The notes beneath the pieces are model-generated. The model was not told where the DNA came from. It searched no databases and saw only the letters and a list, made by a program, of their open reading frames with translations. From positions 1 to 18,985 of the forward strand of contig JAQVXB010000004.1 in assembly GCA_028709405.1 (NCBI GenBank): a DNA stretch of 18,985 bases, given 5' to 3'. Positions 8,137 to 14,478 of the stretch are shown here, piece after piece (within the stretch, counting starts at the first letter, position 1; each line of letters starts with the position of its first letter). Source of the DNA: Candidatus Shapirobacteria bacterium. Its GTDB lineage: Bacteria > Patescibacteriota > Microgenomatia > UBA12405. A program made the translations under genes and the position numbers.

Positions 8137-9330
8137 ATGCAAAACAAAAATACCGCTGTCATTGTTATTCCAACCTATAACGAAGCCGATAATATCGGTC
8201 GTATGATTGAATATTTAAATAACAAAACCTTTCCCAATATAGTTGCTAAAAAAGGTGACTTAAATGAAAATTGGGATATGAAAATCTTAGTTGTTGATGG
8301 AAATTCACCAGATGGTACGGGTAAAGTTGTTGAAAAAGAAGCTAAAAAATATAATAATACATATCTTTATACCGAAACCAGTAAAGACGGTATTGGTGCT
8401 GCCTATTTAAAAGGTTTTAAATATGCCATCGATAAATTAAAAGCCGATTTTGTTTTTGAATTTGATGGTGATTTCCAACACCCTCCAGAAACTATTCCTT
8501 TAATGTTAAAAGCCATGGAAGATGGTTATGATTATTGCATTGGTTCTCGTAAAATTAAAGGAGGATCAAATCCAAAAGGTTGGGGTTTTAAACGAGTTTT
8601 CTTTTCAGAATTTGGCGGTTTTACGGCCAGATTTATAATGTTTTTCCCTTTCAAAAATTTTTTCAAAGTGACCGATCCTACTACTGGGCTAAAAGTTACT
8701 AGGGTTAAAGGTTTTATTGACAAAATGGATCTAGATTGGACTGGAGATCGCTTACTTACTAAAAGTTTTGGTTATAAACTTCAACTTCTTTTTGAAACAC
8801 TTAAAATGGGTGCCAAATTTAAAGAAGTTCCTCTTCAATTCCATGTTCGTAATGCTGGTGAATCTAAAATTGAATCAAAAACCGCCAAAGATATTTTTAG
8901 AGTTGCTATTCTTCTTAGGTGGTACGACGATTTCACTCAAAAATTCCTCAAATTTGGTACTGTCGGTTTTGTCGGCTATCTAGTTAATGCCATATTTTTG
9001 GCTATTTTTTCTAAAATTTGGTCAATTGAATGGTTGTCCTGGTTACTATCCACTGAACTTGCCATTATCAGCAATTTTACTCTTAATAATCTTTGGACAT
9101 TTAAAAAACAAAGTATATCTGGATCAACAGCTCTAGTTAATAAATTTTTCCAATTTAATTTATCTTCAATGGGCGCTTTATTAATCCAAACAATTGCCGG
9201 TTCACTTGGTGTTAAATTTTTTGGACCGCAATCTCGTCAGATTTTATTGCCATTTATTATCGTCTTTTTAGTTCTTCCCTATAATTGGTTTATGTACAAC
9301 ACTTTTATTTGGAAAAATAAAAAGAAATAA
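8137..9330 (+). CDS. Polyprenol-phosphate glycosyltransferase (GT2, DPM1-like) fused to a GtrA-like domain
   Basis: Membrane glycosyltransferase of 397 residues. Residues 6-240 form a GT-A fold close to dolichol/polyprenol-phosphate mannosyltransferases: PTYNEADN (12-19), DGNSPDGT (54-61, normally DDxSPDGT), the metal-binding D110-G-D112 before QHPPE, and the acceptor-side DPTTGLK (180-186). Residues about 270-392 form a GtrA-like domain with four membrane helices and the conserved FTLNNLWTF segment. GtrA proteins are thought to flip polyprenol-linked sugars, so the fusion could make and translocate one lipid-linked sugar for surface glycan or protein glycosylation. The frame stays open upstream to 8038, but that extension reads through the trmD start; ATG 8137 begins at the canonical N-terminus and follows a TATACT hexamer. 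The RmlA-like gene follows 46 bases later and may share the pathway. Sugar specificity unknown. Confidence 0.93.
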   Translation: MQNKNTAVIVIPTYNEADNIGRMIEYLNNKTFPNIVAKKGDLNENWDMKILVVDGNSPDGTGKVVEKEAKKYNNTYLYTETSKDGIGAAYLKGFKYAIDKLKADFVFEFDGDFQHPPETIPLMLKAMEDGYDYCIGSRKIKGGSNPKGWGFKRVFFSEFGGFTARFIMFFPFKNFFKVTDPTTGLKVTRVKGFIDKMDLDWTGDRLLTKSFGYKLQLLFETLKMGAKFKEVPLQFHVRNAGESKIESKTAKDIFRVAILLRWYDDFTQKFLKFGTVGFVGYLVNAIFLAIFSKIWSIEWLSWLLSTELAIISNFTLNNLWTFKKQSISGSTALVNKFFQFNLSSMGALLIQTIAGSLGVKFFGPQSRQILLPFIIVFLVLPYNWFMYNTFIWKNKKK

Positions 9331-9376
9331 ATATAGTAAAATATCTTTAGTTATAAATTAATCCAATTCGATATAT

Positions 9377-10096
9377 ATGAAAGGAATCATTTTAGCTGGC
9401 GGTAGAGCCACTCGCCTACGTCCTTTGACTTCTATTACCTCAAAACAACTTCTTCCTGTTTATAATAAGCCGATGATTTACTATCCCATCGAAACTCTTA
9501 TAAAAGCTGGCATCACCGAGATTTTAATTATTATTGCTCCAGATTACTCAGGTCATTTTTTAAATCTTTTAGGTGATGGTCATGAATTTGGTGCTCACTT
9601 CAGTTATGCTGTCCAAAAAGAACCAAAAGGTCTTGCCGACGCTTTTATAATTGGAGAGGATTTTATTGACAACGACGATGTTACTATGATTTTAGGAGAT
9701 AATATCTTTGATCAAGATTTCTCCGACGAAATCAAAGGTTTTAAAGGTGGTGCCATGGTTTTTGCCAAACAAGTTTCTGATCCAGAACGTTTTGGGGTAG
9801 TTGAATTTGATAAAGACAAAAAAGCAATTTCTATTGAAGAAAAACCAGAAAAACCCAAAAGTAATTACGCTGTTGTTGGTTTATACACCTATGATAATCG
9901 AGTTGTTGAATATGCAAAAAACTTAGCCCCATCTCCTCGTGGCGAAATAGAAATAACTGATATTAATAAAATATATCTCAAAAATGGAGAAATGAAGGTT
10001 AATATCTTCGATACTCTCTGGGAAGATGCTGGCACTTTTGATTCTCTTCTTCGGGTTGGCAATATTATGGCCGAAAAAGAAAAATCTAAACAGTAA
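9377..10096 (+). CDS. Sugar-nucleotide thymidylyltransferase (RmlA/RfbA-like, short form)
   Basis: Nucleotidyltransferase that joins a sugar-1-phosphate to a nucleoside triphosphate, most likely dTTP plus glucose-1-phosphate to dTDP-glucose, the entry to dTDP-rhamnose and related sugars. The 239 residues show the nucleotide loop [11 protein letters not shown] (8-18; usually GGxGTRL, so A11 replaces Gly). [15 protein letters not shown] follows (23-37). Then come EPKGLADAF (82-90), the metal-binding LGDNIF (106-111), [17 protein letters not shown] (154-170), EITDIN (192-197) and WEDAGT (215-220). It is about 50 residues shorter than classical RmlA, which has an extra C-terminal helical segment; short forms are common in archaea and reduced bacteria. 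Upstream bases 9331-9376 contain TAAAAT and TATAAA hexamers, but none at leaderless spacing, so cotranscription with the glycosyltransferase is possible. Its end overlaps the convergent pyruvate kinase gene by 11 bases. Exact sugar uncertain. Confidence 0.88.
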   Translation: MKGIILAGGRATRLRPLTSITSKQLLPVYNKPMIYYPIETLIKAGITEILIIIAPDYSGHFLNLLGDGHEFGAHFSYAVQKEPKGLADAFIIGEDFIDNDDVTMILGDNIFDQDFSDEIKGFKGGAMVFAKQVSDPERFGVVEFDKDKKAISIEEKPEKPKSNYAVVGLYTYDNRVVEYAKNLAPSPRGEIEITDINKIYLKNGEMKVNIFDTLWEDAGTFDSLLRVGNIMAEKEKSKQ

Positions 10097-11492
10097 TCAG
10101 ACTAATATCACTGGTAGATCCACTTTCCATCCAATTATTTCCATGGATTAAAAGTAAATTGTCACCGCTTTTAATAAAATCAAAACCAGTTAATTCTTCT
10201 ATTAATTTTTTTGATATTTTAAAATTGTTTTCCTGAAATTTTTTATAATAAGGATTAACCCCATAACTCAAAGCTAATTCTTCAACTGTTTCTTTTTTAT
10301 CGCTTATCGCTAGAATTGGCATATTTAATCTGTATTTTGAAAAAATTCTAGCCGTATTCCCTGATTCGGTAAAAATAATGACAGTTTTTATTGGTACATT
10401 TTTACTATCCTTAATAATTCTTACTGCCGCTTCAACTAAAACCTCAGTTGGATTTCTTGTTTCTATTTTTACCTCTCTAATATTTCCGTTATTTTCACAA
10501 AAAATTGCAATATTAACCATTTCTTCTACAACTCTTACTGGGTAATTTCCTATTGCGGTTTCTTCCGATAACATCAAAGCATCAACCCCATCAAAAATAG
10601 CATTAGATACATCAGTCGCTTCCGCTCTAGTTGGTCTTAAGCTATTAACCATAGATTTAAGCATTTGAGTTGCCACTATCACTGGCTTATTTTTATTTCT
10701 ACATAAATCTATTATTTTTTTTTGCCAAAAAGCCAACTCTCTTATTGGCACTTCAATTCCTAAATCACCTCTAGCTACCATAACTCCATCCGCTATTGAT
10801 ACAATTTCTTCAAGGTTTTTAATTGCGCTGGCATTTTCTATTTTGGCAATAATTTTAATTTTAGGATTTATCTTAAGAAGTAATTTTTTTAATATCTCAA
10901 TATCTTCCTTATTTCTAACAAAAGATAAAGCTATATAATCAATTTCCATTTCTCCTATTTTTATTAAAGCCTCCATATCCTTATCTGCCAAAAGTGGTAA
11001 ATCTAAATTAGCAGACGGGATATTCATACTTTTTCTATTTTTTATTATTCCGTCCCTCTCAGTTTTAACCTCTAAAACATTACCCTTTTTATTAATTACT
11101 CTTAATTCTAATTCGCCACTATCTATAAAAATAATCTCATTATTTTTAATTTGTTTTATTACTGATGGCGGGGTAACAGTAATTGTTTTTTGCTCTTCAA
11201 TAAAGTGAGTGGCAATAAAAAAACTTTCTCCACCTTTAATTTCTAAATCTTCTCCATTTTTTGTTTCTACTCTGATTTCTGGTCCTTGAAAATCGACTAT
11301 AATTCCAACTTTTTTATTCAAGGCCTTAGCTACCTCTTTTGCTTTGTTAATAGTTTTTTTGTGCCATTCGAAATTATTATGTTTTAAATTAAATCGAAAT
11401 AAATTAACCCCCTTATCTATTAATTGTCTTAATATTTCCACTGACTCTGAAGCCGGACCAATCGTAGCAATAATTTTAGTTTTTTTATTCAT
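10086..11492 (-). CDS. pyk: Pyruvate kinase
   Basis: Final glycolytic enzyme (phosphoenolpyruvate plus ADP to pyruvate plus ATP). The 468 residues match the usual bacterial length: TIM barrel with inserted B domain (about 70-165) and C-terminal domain. Conserved elements are [11 protein letters not shown] (5-15), R33/N35/H38, GPEIR (70-74) and KIIAKIEN with catalytic K217 and metal ligand E219. Also present are [10 protein letters not shown] with D243, VATQM with T275, and [13 protein letters not shown] (286-298). The classical NFSH reads N-L-K-H (K37 for Ser) and DTKGPEIR reads DFQGPEIR (F68 for Thr). Both replaced residues bind K+ in muscle enzyme, so this may be a K+-independent form. A TGGTATTAT element lies 12 bases before the ATG, divergent from the zinc-ribbon gene. 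The end overlaps the RmlA-like gene by 11 bases. Confidence 0.95.
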   Translation of the reverse strand: MNKKTKIIATIGPASESVEILRQLIDKGVNLFRFNLKHNNFEWHKKTINKAKEVAKALNKKVGIIVDFQGPEIRVETKNGEDLEIKGGESFFIATHFIEEQKTITVTPPSVIKQIKNNEIIFIDSGELELRVINKKGNVLEVKTERDGIIKNRKSMNIPSANLDLPLLADKDMEALIKIGEMEIDYIALSFVRNKEDIEILKKLLLKINPKIKIIAKIENASAIKNLEEIVSIADGVMVARGDLGIEVPIRELAFWQKKIIDLCRNKNKPVIVATQMLKSMVNSLRPTRAEATDVSNAIFDGVDALMLSEETAIGNYPVRVVEEMVNIAIFCENNGNIREVKIETRNPTEVLVEAAVRIIKDSKNVPIKTVIIFTESGNTARIFSKYRLNMPILAISDKKETVEELALSYGVNPYYKKFQENNFKISKKLIEELTGFDFIKSGDNLLLIHGNNWMESGSTSDISLITV

Positions 11493-11504
11493 ATCAATAT
11501 TAAA

Positions 11505-11510
11505 ATAATA
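11505..11510 (-). promoter_or_regulatory. Extended -10 element of pyk
   Basis: TGGTATTAT on the minus strand (TGn plus TATTAT) at 11513-11505, 12 bases before the ATG at 11492, implying a leader of roughly 5-6 bases. A weaker TAATAT lies closer to the start. Confidence 0.45.
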
Positions 11511-11534
11511 CCATTTAGACAGAATTAAATATGG

Positions 11535-11540
11535 TACTAT
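11535..11540 (+). promoter_or_regulatory. Extended -10 element of the zinc-ribbon gene
   Basis: TGGTACTAT (TGn plus TACTAT) at 11532-11540, ending 7 bases before the ATG at 11548. Predicts a leaderless bicistronic transcript for the zinc-ribbon and methyltransferase genes. Confidence 0.55.
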
Positions 11541-11547
11541 CTAATAT

Positions 11548-12078
11548 ATGAATCAAAACAACGATCTTTGTCCCAAATGTAATGCCCCTTTAAGTGAAGT
11601 AACTGAAACGCCAACTGGTCGAAGACTTCAACGTTGTTCTCAGGGATCTTGGAATCCTCAAACTCACAAAACTGAAGGTTGTGATTATGTTAAATGGTTA
11701 GAAGTAGAGCCAAAACAACTAGATGAAAAATGTCCTAAATGTGGTGCTCCATTAGTTCTTCAAGTCACTCGATTTGGTAAAAAAATGAAAAAATGTAGTG
11801 CTGGTACTTGGAATAAAGAAACTAAAAAAGTAGATGGTTGTGATTTTGTCGAATGGATCAATGGAACTACTGAAAACCTAGATGAAAAATGTCCTAAATG
11901 TGGAAATAATTTAGTTTTATTTACTACTGCCAATGGTAAAAAAATGAAAAAATGTTCTACTTCCGGTTGGGACAGGGAAGCCAAAAAAGCTACTGGCTGT
12001 GACTATGTTCTTTGGTTAAAAGCTAATCAAACTTCAAGTGATACTGGTGAAGAATATTTACCACCAGAAGAATTTTAA
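11548..12078 (+). CDS. Protein of three tandem topoisomerase-type zinc ribbons
   Basis: The 176-residue protein is built almost wholly from three similar zinc ribbons of about 53 residues. Cysteines lie at 8/11/30/45, 62/65/83/98 and 115/118/136/151, in a CPKC-x17/18-C-x14-C layout. Each repeat also has a conserved Trp (W35, W88, W141) and ends GCDYVxW or GCDFVEW. The pattern resembles the C4 zinc fingers at the C-terminus of bacterial topoisomerase I, which bind single-stranded DNA; here they stand alone without a toprim or catalytic domain. An acidic tail (EEYLPPEEF) closes the protein. Nucleic-acid binding is therefore likely, substrate unknown. The stop overlaps the start of the rRNA dimethyltransferase by one base (TAATG), so the proteins are made together, which makes RNA binding worth considering. 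Repeats 2 and 3 are nearly identical in DNA over stretches, pointing to recent internal duplication. Confidence 0.88.
   Translation: MNQNNDLCPKCNAPLSEVTETPTGRRLQRCSQGSWNPQTHKTEGCDYVKWLEVEPKQLDEKCPKCGAPLVLQVTRFGKKMKKCSAGTWNKETKKVDGCDFVEWINGTTENLDEKCPKCGNNLVLFTTANGKKMKKCSTSGWDREAKKATGCDYVLWLKANQTSSDTGEEYLPPEEF
11566..12045 (+). repeat. Three intragenic repeats of about 160 bp (zinc-ribbon units)
   Basis: Units begin near 11566, 11728 and 11887. Units 2 and 3 share a 26-base identical stretch (11719-11744 and 11878-11903) and a 21-base one (11776-11796 and 11935-11955), both offset by exactly 159 bases. Unit 1 is more diverged. Confidence 0.8.
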
Positions 12079-12899
12079 TGTTGCTATCTCAAAATTTTAT
12101 TAAAGATCCTTTTATCGTTAGGGAACTTTTAAATGCCAGTCTTATCAATTCCGACGACCTAGTTGTTGAAATAGGTCCTGGTCGAGGCATTATTACTAAA
12201 GAATTGTTTTCAAAAGCCAAAGAGGTCATTGCTGTTGAAAAAGACCAAGAATTATATCAACTGTTAATTAAAAAATTTAATAATATTTCCAATCTTAAAA
12301 TTATTAAAAATGATTTTTTATATTGGAAATTGCCTGATAAAAAATATAAAGTTTTTTCCAATATTCCTTTTAATATTACGGCTGAAATTATTGATAAGTT
12401 ACTTAAATCTAACAATAAACCTGTTGAAATTTATTTTATTCTTCAAACCGAAGCCGCTGAAAAATATGTTGGTGGAGAAATTGAAACTCAAAACTCAATT
12501 CTGACTAAAATTTTTTACGATGTTGAAATATTAGGTCAAATAGATAGAACTGCTTTTACTCCTAAACCTCAAATTAATATCAGCTTTATAAAATTTGTAT
12601 TAAAAGATCAACATCAAATTAACCCCAATCTTTATCAGCAATTTCGCGATTTTGTAATTTTTGGATTTAATCAATGGAAAGGGGATATTTTTAGTGCTTA
12701 CAAAAAAATATTTTCTTATCAACAATTTAAGTCGATTAATAAAAATCTTAAAATCAATAAACTTAAACCAAGTCAATTAAAATTAGAGCAGTGGTTAAAT
12801 TTTTTTGATATTTATCAAAAATTTGTTCCCTTATCTAAAAAAGATTTTATTGATGCTTTTGAACAAAAATATCTAAAACGAATTAGGGTAAAAAAATAG
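12078..12899 (+). CDS. rRNA adenine N6,N6-dimethyltransferase, KsgA/Erm family
   Basis: SAM-dependent enzyme that dimethylates adenines in rRNA. The 273 residues open almost directly with the family motif SQNFIKD (4-10). Then come the SAM loop EIGPGRG (31-37), the acidic adenosine-binding segment VEKD (53-56), NDF (78-80), the catalytic N95-IPF98, and TPKPQINISF (161-170). KsgA (16S A1518/A1519) usually has NLPY or NIPY and an FxQRRK motif; here these read NIPF and FNQWKGD. The C-terminal pattern (KKIFSYQQF, then LEQWLNFFDIYQKF) looks more like Erm 23S A2058 methylases. The product may thus be an Erm-like enzyme, or a divergent KsgA; I cannot decide by eye. A basic tail (250-273) is extra. 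It is translationally coupled to the zinc-ribbon gene through TAATG, with no Shine-Dalgarno. The LCP gene follows after 14 bases with its own hexamer. Confidence 0.9.
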   Translation: MLLSQNFIKDPFIVRELLNASLINSDDLVVEIGPGRGIITKELFSKAKEVIAVEKDQELYQLLIKKFNNISNLKIIKNDFLYWKLPDKKYKVFSNIPFNITAEIIDKLLKSNNKPVEIYFILQTEAAEKYVGGEIETQNSILTKIFYDVEILGQIDRTAFTPKPQINISFIKFVLKDQHQINPNLYQQFRDFVIFGFNQWKGDIFSAYKKIFSYQQFKSINKNLKINKLKPSQLKLEQWLNFFDIYQKFVPLSKKDFIDAFEQKYLKRIRVKK

Positions 12900-12901
12900 G
12901 A

Positions 12902-12907
12902 TAAAAT
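12902..12907 (+). promoter_or_regulatory. -10 element of the LCP gene
   Basis: TAAAAT, 6 bases before the ATG at 12914 and 2 bases after the preceding stop codon. Predicts a leaderless LCP transcript separate from the methyltransferase operon. Confidence 0.5.
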
Positions 12908-12913
12908 ACAAAA

Positions 12914-14038
12914 ATGGCCAAAAAAATTATTTTAGCTTTCATCATTTTCAATTCTTTTATTGTAATCTTTTTTGCCATTTTTTCTTTTATAAAATATCGT
13001 CAAGTGGTAGTTAAAGTGAATCAAGATCCGATAACTAGAAACATTACTCCAACAACTACTCCTACTCCTGACCCAAATAGACCTTTTGCTATTGCTTTAA
13101 TGGGTTATGGTGGCGGTGTTCACGAGGGTGGCACTTTAACTGATTCTATTTTGGTTGCTCAATTTGTTCCCTCAGAAAAAATAATTAAATTAATTTCGAT
13201 ACCTCGTGATTTATGGATTCCTATTCCGGTTTCTATAGGCATTACTAAAATGTCTAAAATAAATTCTGCTTATACCATTGGTCTTGATGATAAAAGATAT
13301 CCCGATAAAGAAATTCAATTTACTGGAGCTGCCGGTGGTGGCCAAATGGCTAAAACAATTTTATCCCAAGTCTTGGGTATTTCTATTGATAATTTTATAA
13401 CTATTAATTTTAGTGGTTTTATTAAAACAATTGACACTCTTGGTGGTATCGATGTTTATGTTCAAAAAACCTTTACTGATCCTTTTTATCCCATTGAAGA
13501 GAAAACTAATGATCTTTGTGATAAATCCCCCGAAGAAATTACTGCTTTGACTGCCACTGTTTCCGCTAGCAAATTGGAACAATATTTTCCTTGTCGTTAT
13601 GAAACACTTCACTTTGATAAAGGCCTTCAACATATGGATAGTATTACTGCTCTAAAATTTGTTCGTTCTCGTCATTCACCCGAAGATGGTGGTGATTTTA
13701 ATCGTTCAGCTCGGCAGAAATTAGTTATAGAAGCTATTAAAAAGAAAATAATTTCTTTAAATTTTATTCCTAAATTAATTCAATTTACTAATTCTTTGGC
13801 CGGTAATTTGACCACTGATATTGATTTAGACCAAATGCAGAAATTAATTTCTCGAGCCGATGAATTTCAAACTTATAAAATAGAATCATTTCCTGTTACT
13901 GATAAGAATTTTTTAATTGATTCTATTAGTTTTGATAAACAATATATTTTAATTCCAAAATTAGGTGAAAATAATTGGACAGACATCCAAAATTTTATCA
14001 AACAACCAACCGCCACCAGCTCATCTAATTTAGATTAA
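12914..14038 (+). CDS. LytR-CpsA-Psr (LCP) family cell-wall glycopolymer ligase
   Basis: Membrane-anchored LCP protein of 374 residues. LCP enzymes transfer polyprenyl-linked glycopolymers to peptidoglycan or other surface acceptors. An N-terminal helix (4-26) and a short Thr/Pro linker (TPTTTPTPDP, 45-54) lead to the LCP domain. Key segments are TLTDSILVA (74-82, metal-binding D77), SIPRDLWIP (95-103, phosphate-binding R98), KINSAY (115-120), DTLGGIDVYV (174-183) and KFVRSRHSPEDGGDFNRSARQ (residues about 248-268). The last contributes R251, R253, D261, R264 and R267, matching the conserved Arg/Asp set, so the protein should be active. A Cys-containing insertion (LCDKSPEE to FPCRYE, about 201-228) could form a disulphide. 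No C-terminal LytR_C domain. It may use lipid-linked sugars of the kind made by the glycosyltransferase and RmlA-like enzyme upstream; that link is inferred. Confidence 0.94.
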   Translation: MAKKIILAFIIFNSFIVIFFAIFSFIKYRQVVVKVNQDPITRNITPTTTPTPDPNRPFAIALMGYGGGVHEGGTLTDSILVAQFVPSEKIIKLISIPRDLWIPIPVSIGITKMSKINSAYTIGLDDKRYPDKEIQFTGAAGGGQMAKTILSQVLGISIDNFITINFSGFIKTIDTLGGIDVYVQKTFTDPFYPIEEKTNDLCDKSPEEITALTATVSASKLEQYFPCRYETLHFDKGLQHMDSITALKFVRSRHSPEDGGDFNRSARQKLVIEAIKKKIISLNFIPKLIQFTNSLAGNLTTDIDLDQMQKLISRADEFQTYKIESFPVTDKNFLIDSISFDKQYILIPKLGENNWTDIQNFIKQPTATSSSNLD

Positions 14039-14081
14039 TTTGACCCCTTTTTTTATTTTCTAAAAGACATATCATTACCTC

Positions 14082-14121
14082 ATATTACAAAAAATAACAT
14101 AAAATAATTTATGTGTAATAT
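14082..14121. other. AT-rich imperfect inverted repeat after the LCP gene
   Basis: ATATTACA (14082-14089) pairs with TGTAATAT (14114-14121), and inside it CATAAA (14098-14103) pairs with TTTATG (14108-14113), with an 8-base bulge on the 5' side. It could weakly terminate the LCP transcript. Its right arm also contains TAATAT, a possible -10 hexamer for the RNA that follows. Confidence 0.4.
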
Positions 14122-14144
14122 AAATTTTTCGTTCTTTTGAAATT

Positions 14145-14478
14145 AAGAGAGTGGTGGTGATAAGGTGTTTTTTGGTTCCAATATTCCAAAAGGAGGTTCT
14201 GGAAATATTTTTTTTCGAAACTGCAATCTTGCAGCAATAAAACAAACATTTCCAAACAGCCCAAGTCAACAAAAATACCAAAGAGGGAATATTTCGTTTT
14301 ATTGATCGATGCGATCAAAAAATGCTAAGGTATTTATTACCTATTTTCCTCGGTATGAAGCTTGTAGCCCAAAAAACGTGCTACCGCAGCATCCACCCAC
14401 CACCACTTTCTTTTCCGTCTAGGGCTGGCGCCACACATTTTTTTTCTTATCTATATGTGTTACGCCAGTCCCTTTTTT
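14145..14478 (+). ncRNA. Candidate structured non-coding RNA, class unknown
   Basis: The 438-base gap after the LCP gene holds no credible protein gene but strong RNA-like structure. Bases 14145-14159 pair with 14398-14412 in a 15-bp helix (14 Watson-Crick pairs, one G-T), extended by GGTG (14164-14167) with CACC (14394-14397). Inside are GGAAAT/ATTTCC (14201-14206 with 14248-14253) enclosing the CTGCA/TGCAG hairpin at 14221-14234. Further in are a 7-bp hairpin at 14302-14318 (TTGATCG/CGATCAA) and GTAGC/GCTAC (14364-14368 with 14379-14383). A GC-rich terminator follows at once. Local G+C from about 14380 is well above the surroundings, typical of RNA genes in AT-rich genomes. A TAATAT hexamer at 14116-14121 could be its promoter. 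I see no signatures of RNase P, tmRNA, SRP or 6S RNA. Plus-strand orientation rests on the terminator; a long LCP 3' UTR is the main alternative. Confidence 0.6.
14421..14478 (+). terminator. Intrinsic terminator
   Basis: AGGGCTGGCG (14421-14430) pairs with CGCCAG-T-CCCT (14463-14473, one bulged T), and ACACAT (14433-14438) with ATGTGT (14455-14460). A 16-base loop is followed by six T residues (14473-14478). The T run overlaps the stop codon of the opposed ABC transporter gene. On the minus strand no T run follows, so it acts mainly on plus-strand transcripts. Confidence 0.8.

Noticed and set aside
14145..14478. Assignment of the structured RNA as RNase P, tmRNA, SRP or 6S RNA
   Set aside because: Their invariant core motifs were looked for on both strands and not found. 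A GAGGAAAAUAGG resemblance on the minus strand lacks the rest of the RNase P core.
14421..14478. Bidirectional terminator serving the ABC exporter gene
   Set aside because: On the minus strand the hairpin is followed by TAGACGG with no T run, so only plus-strand termination is supported.
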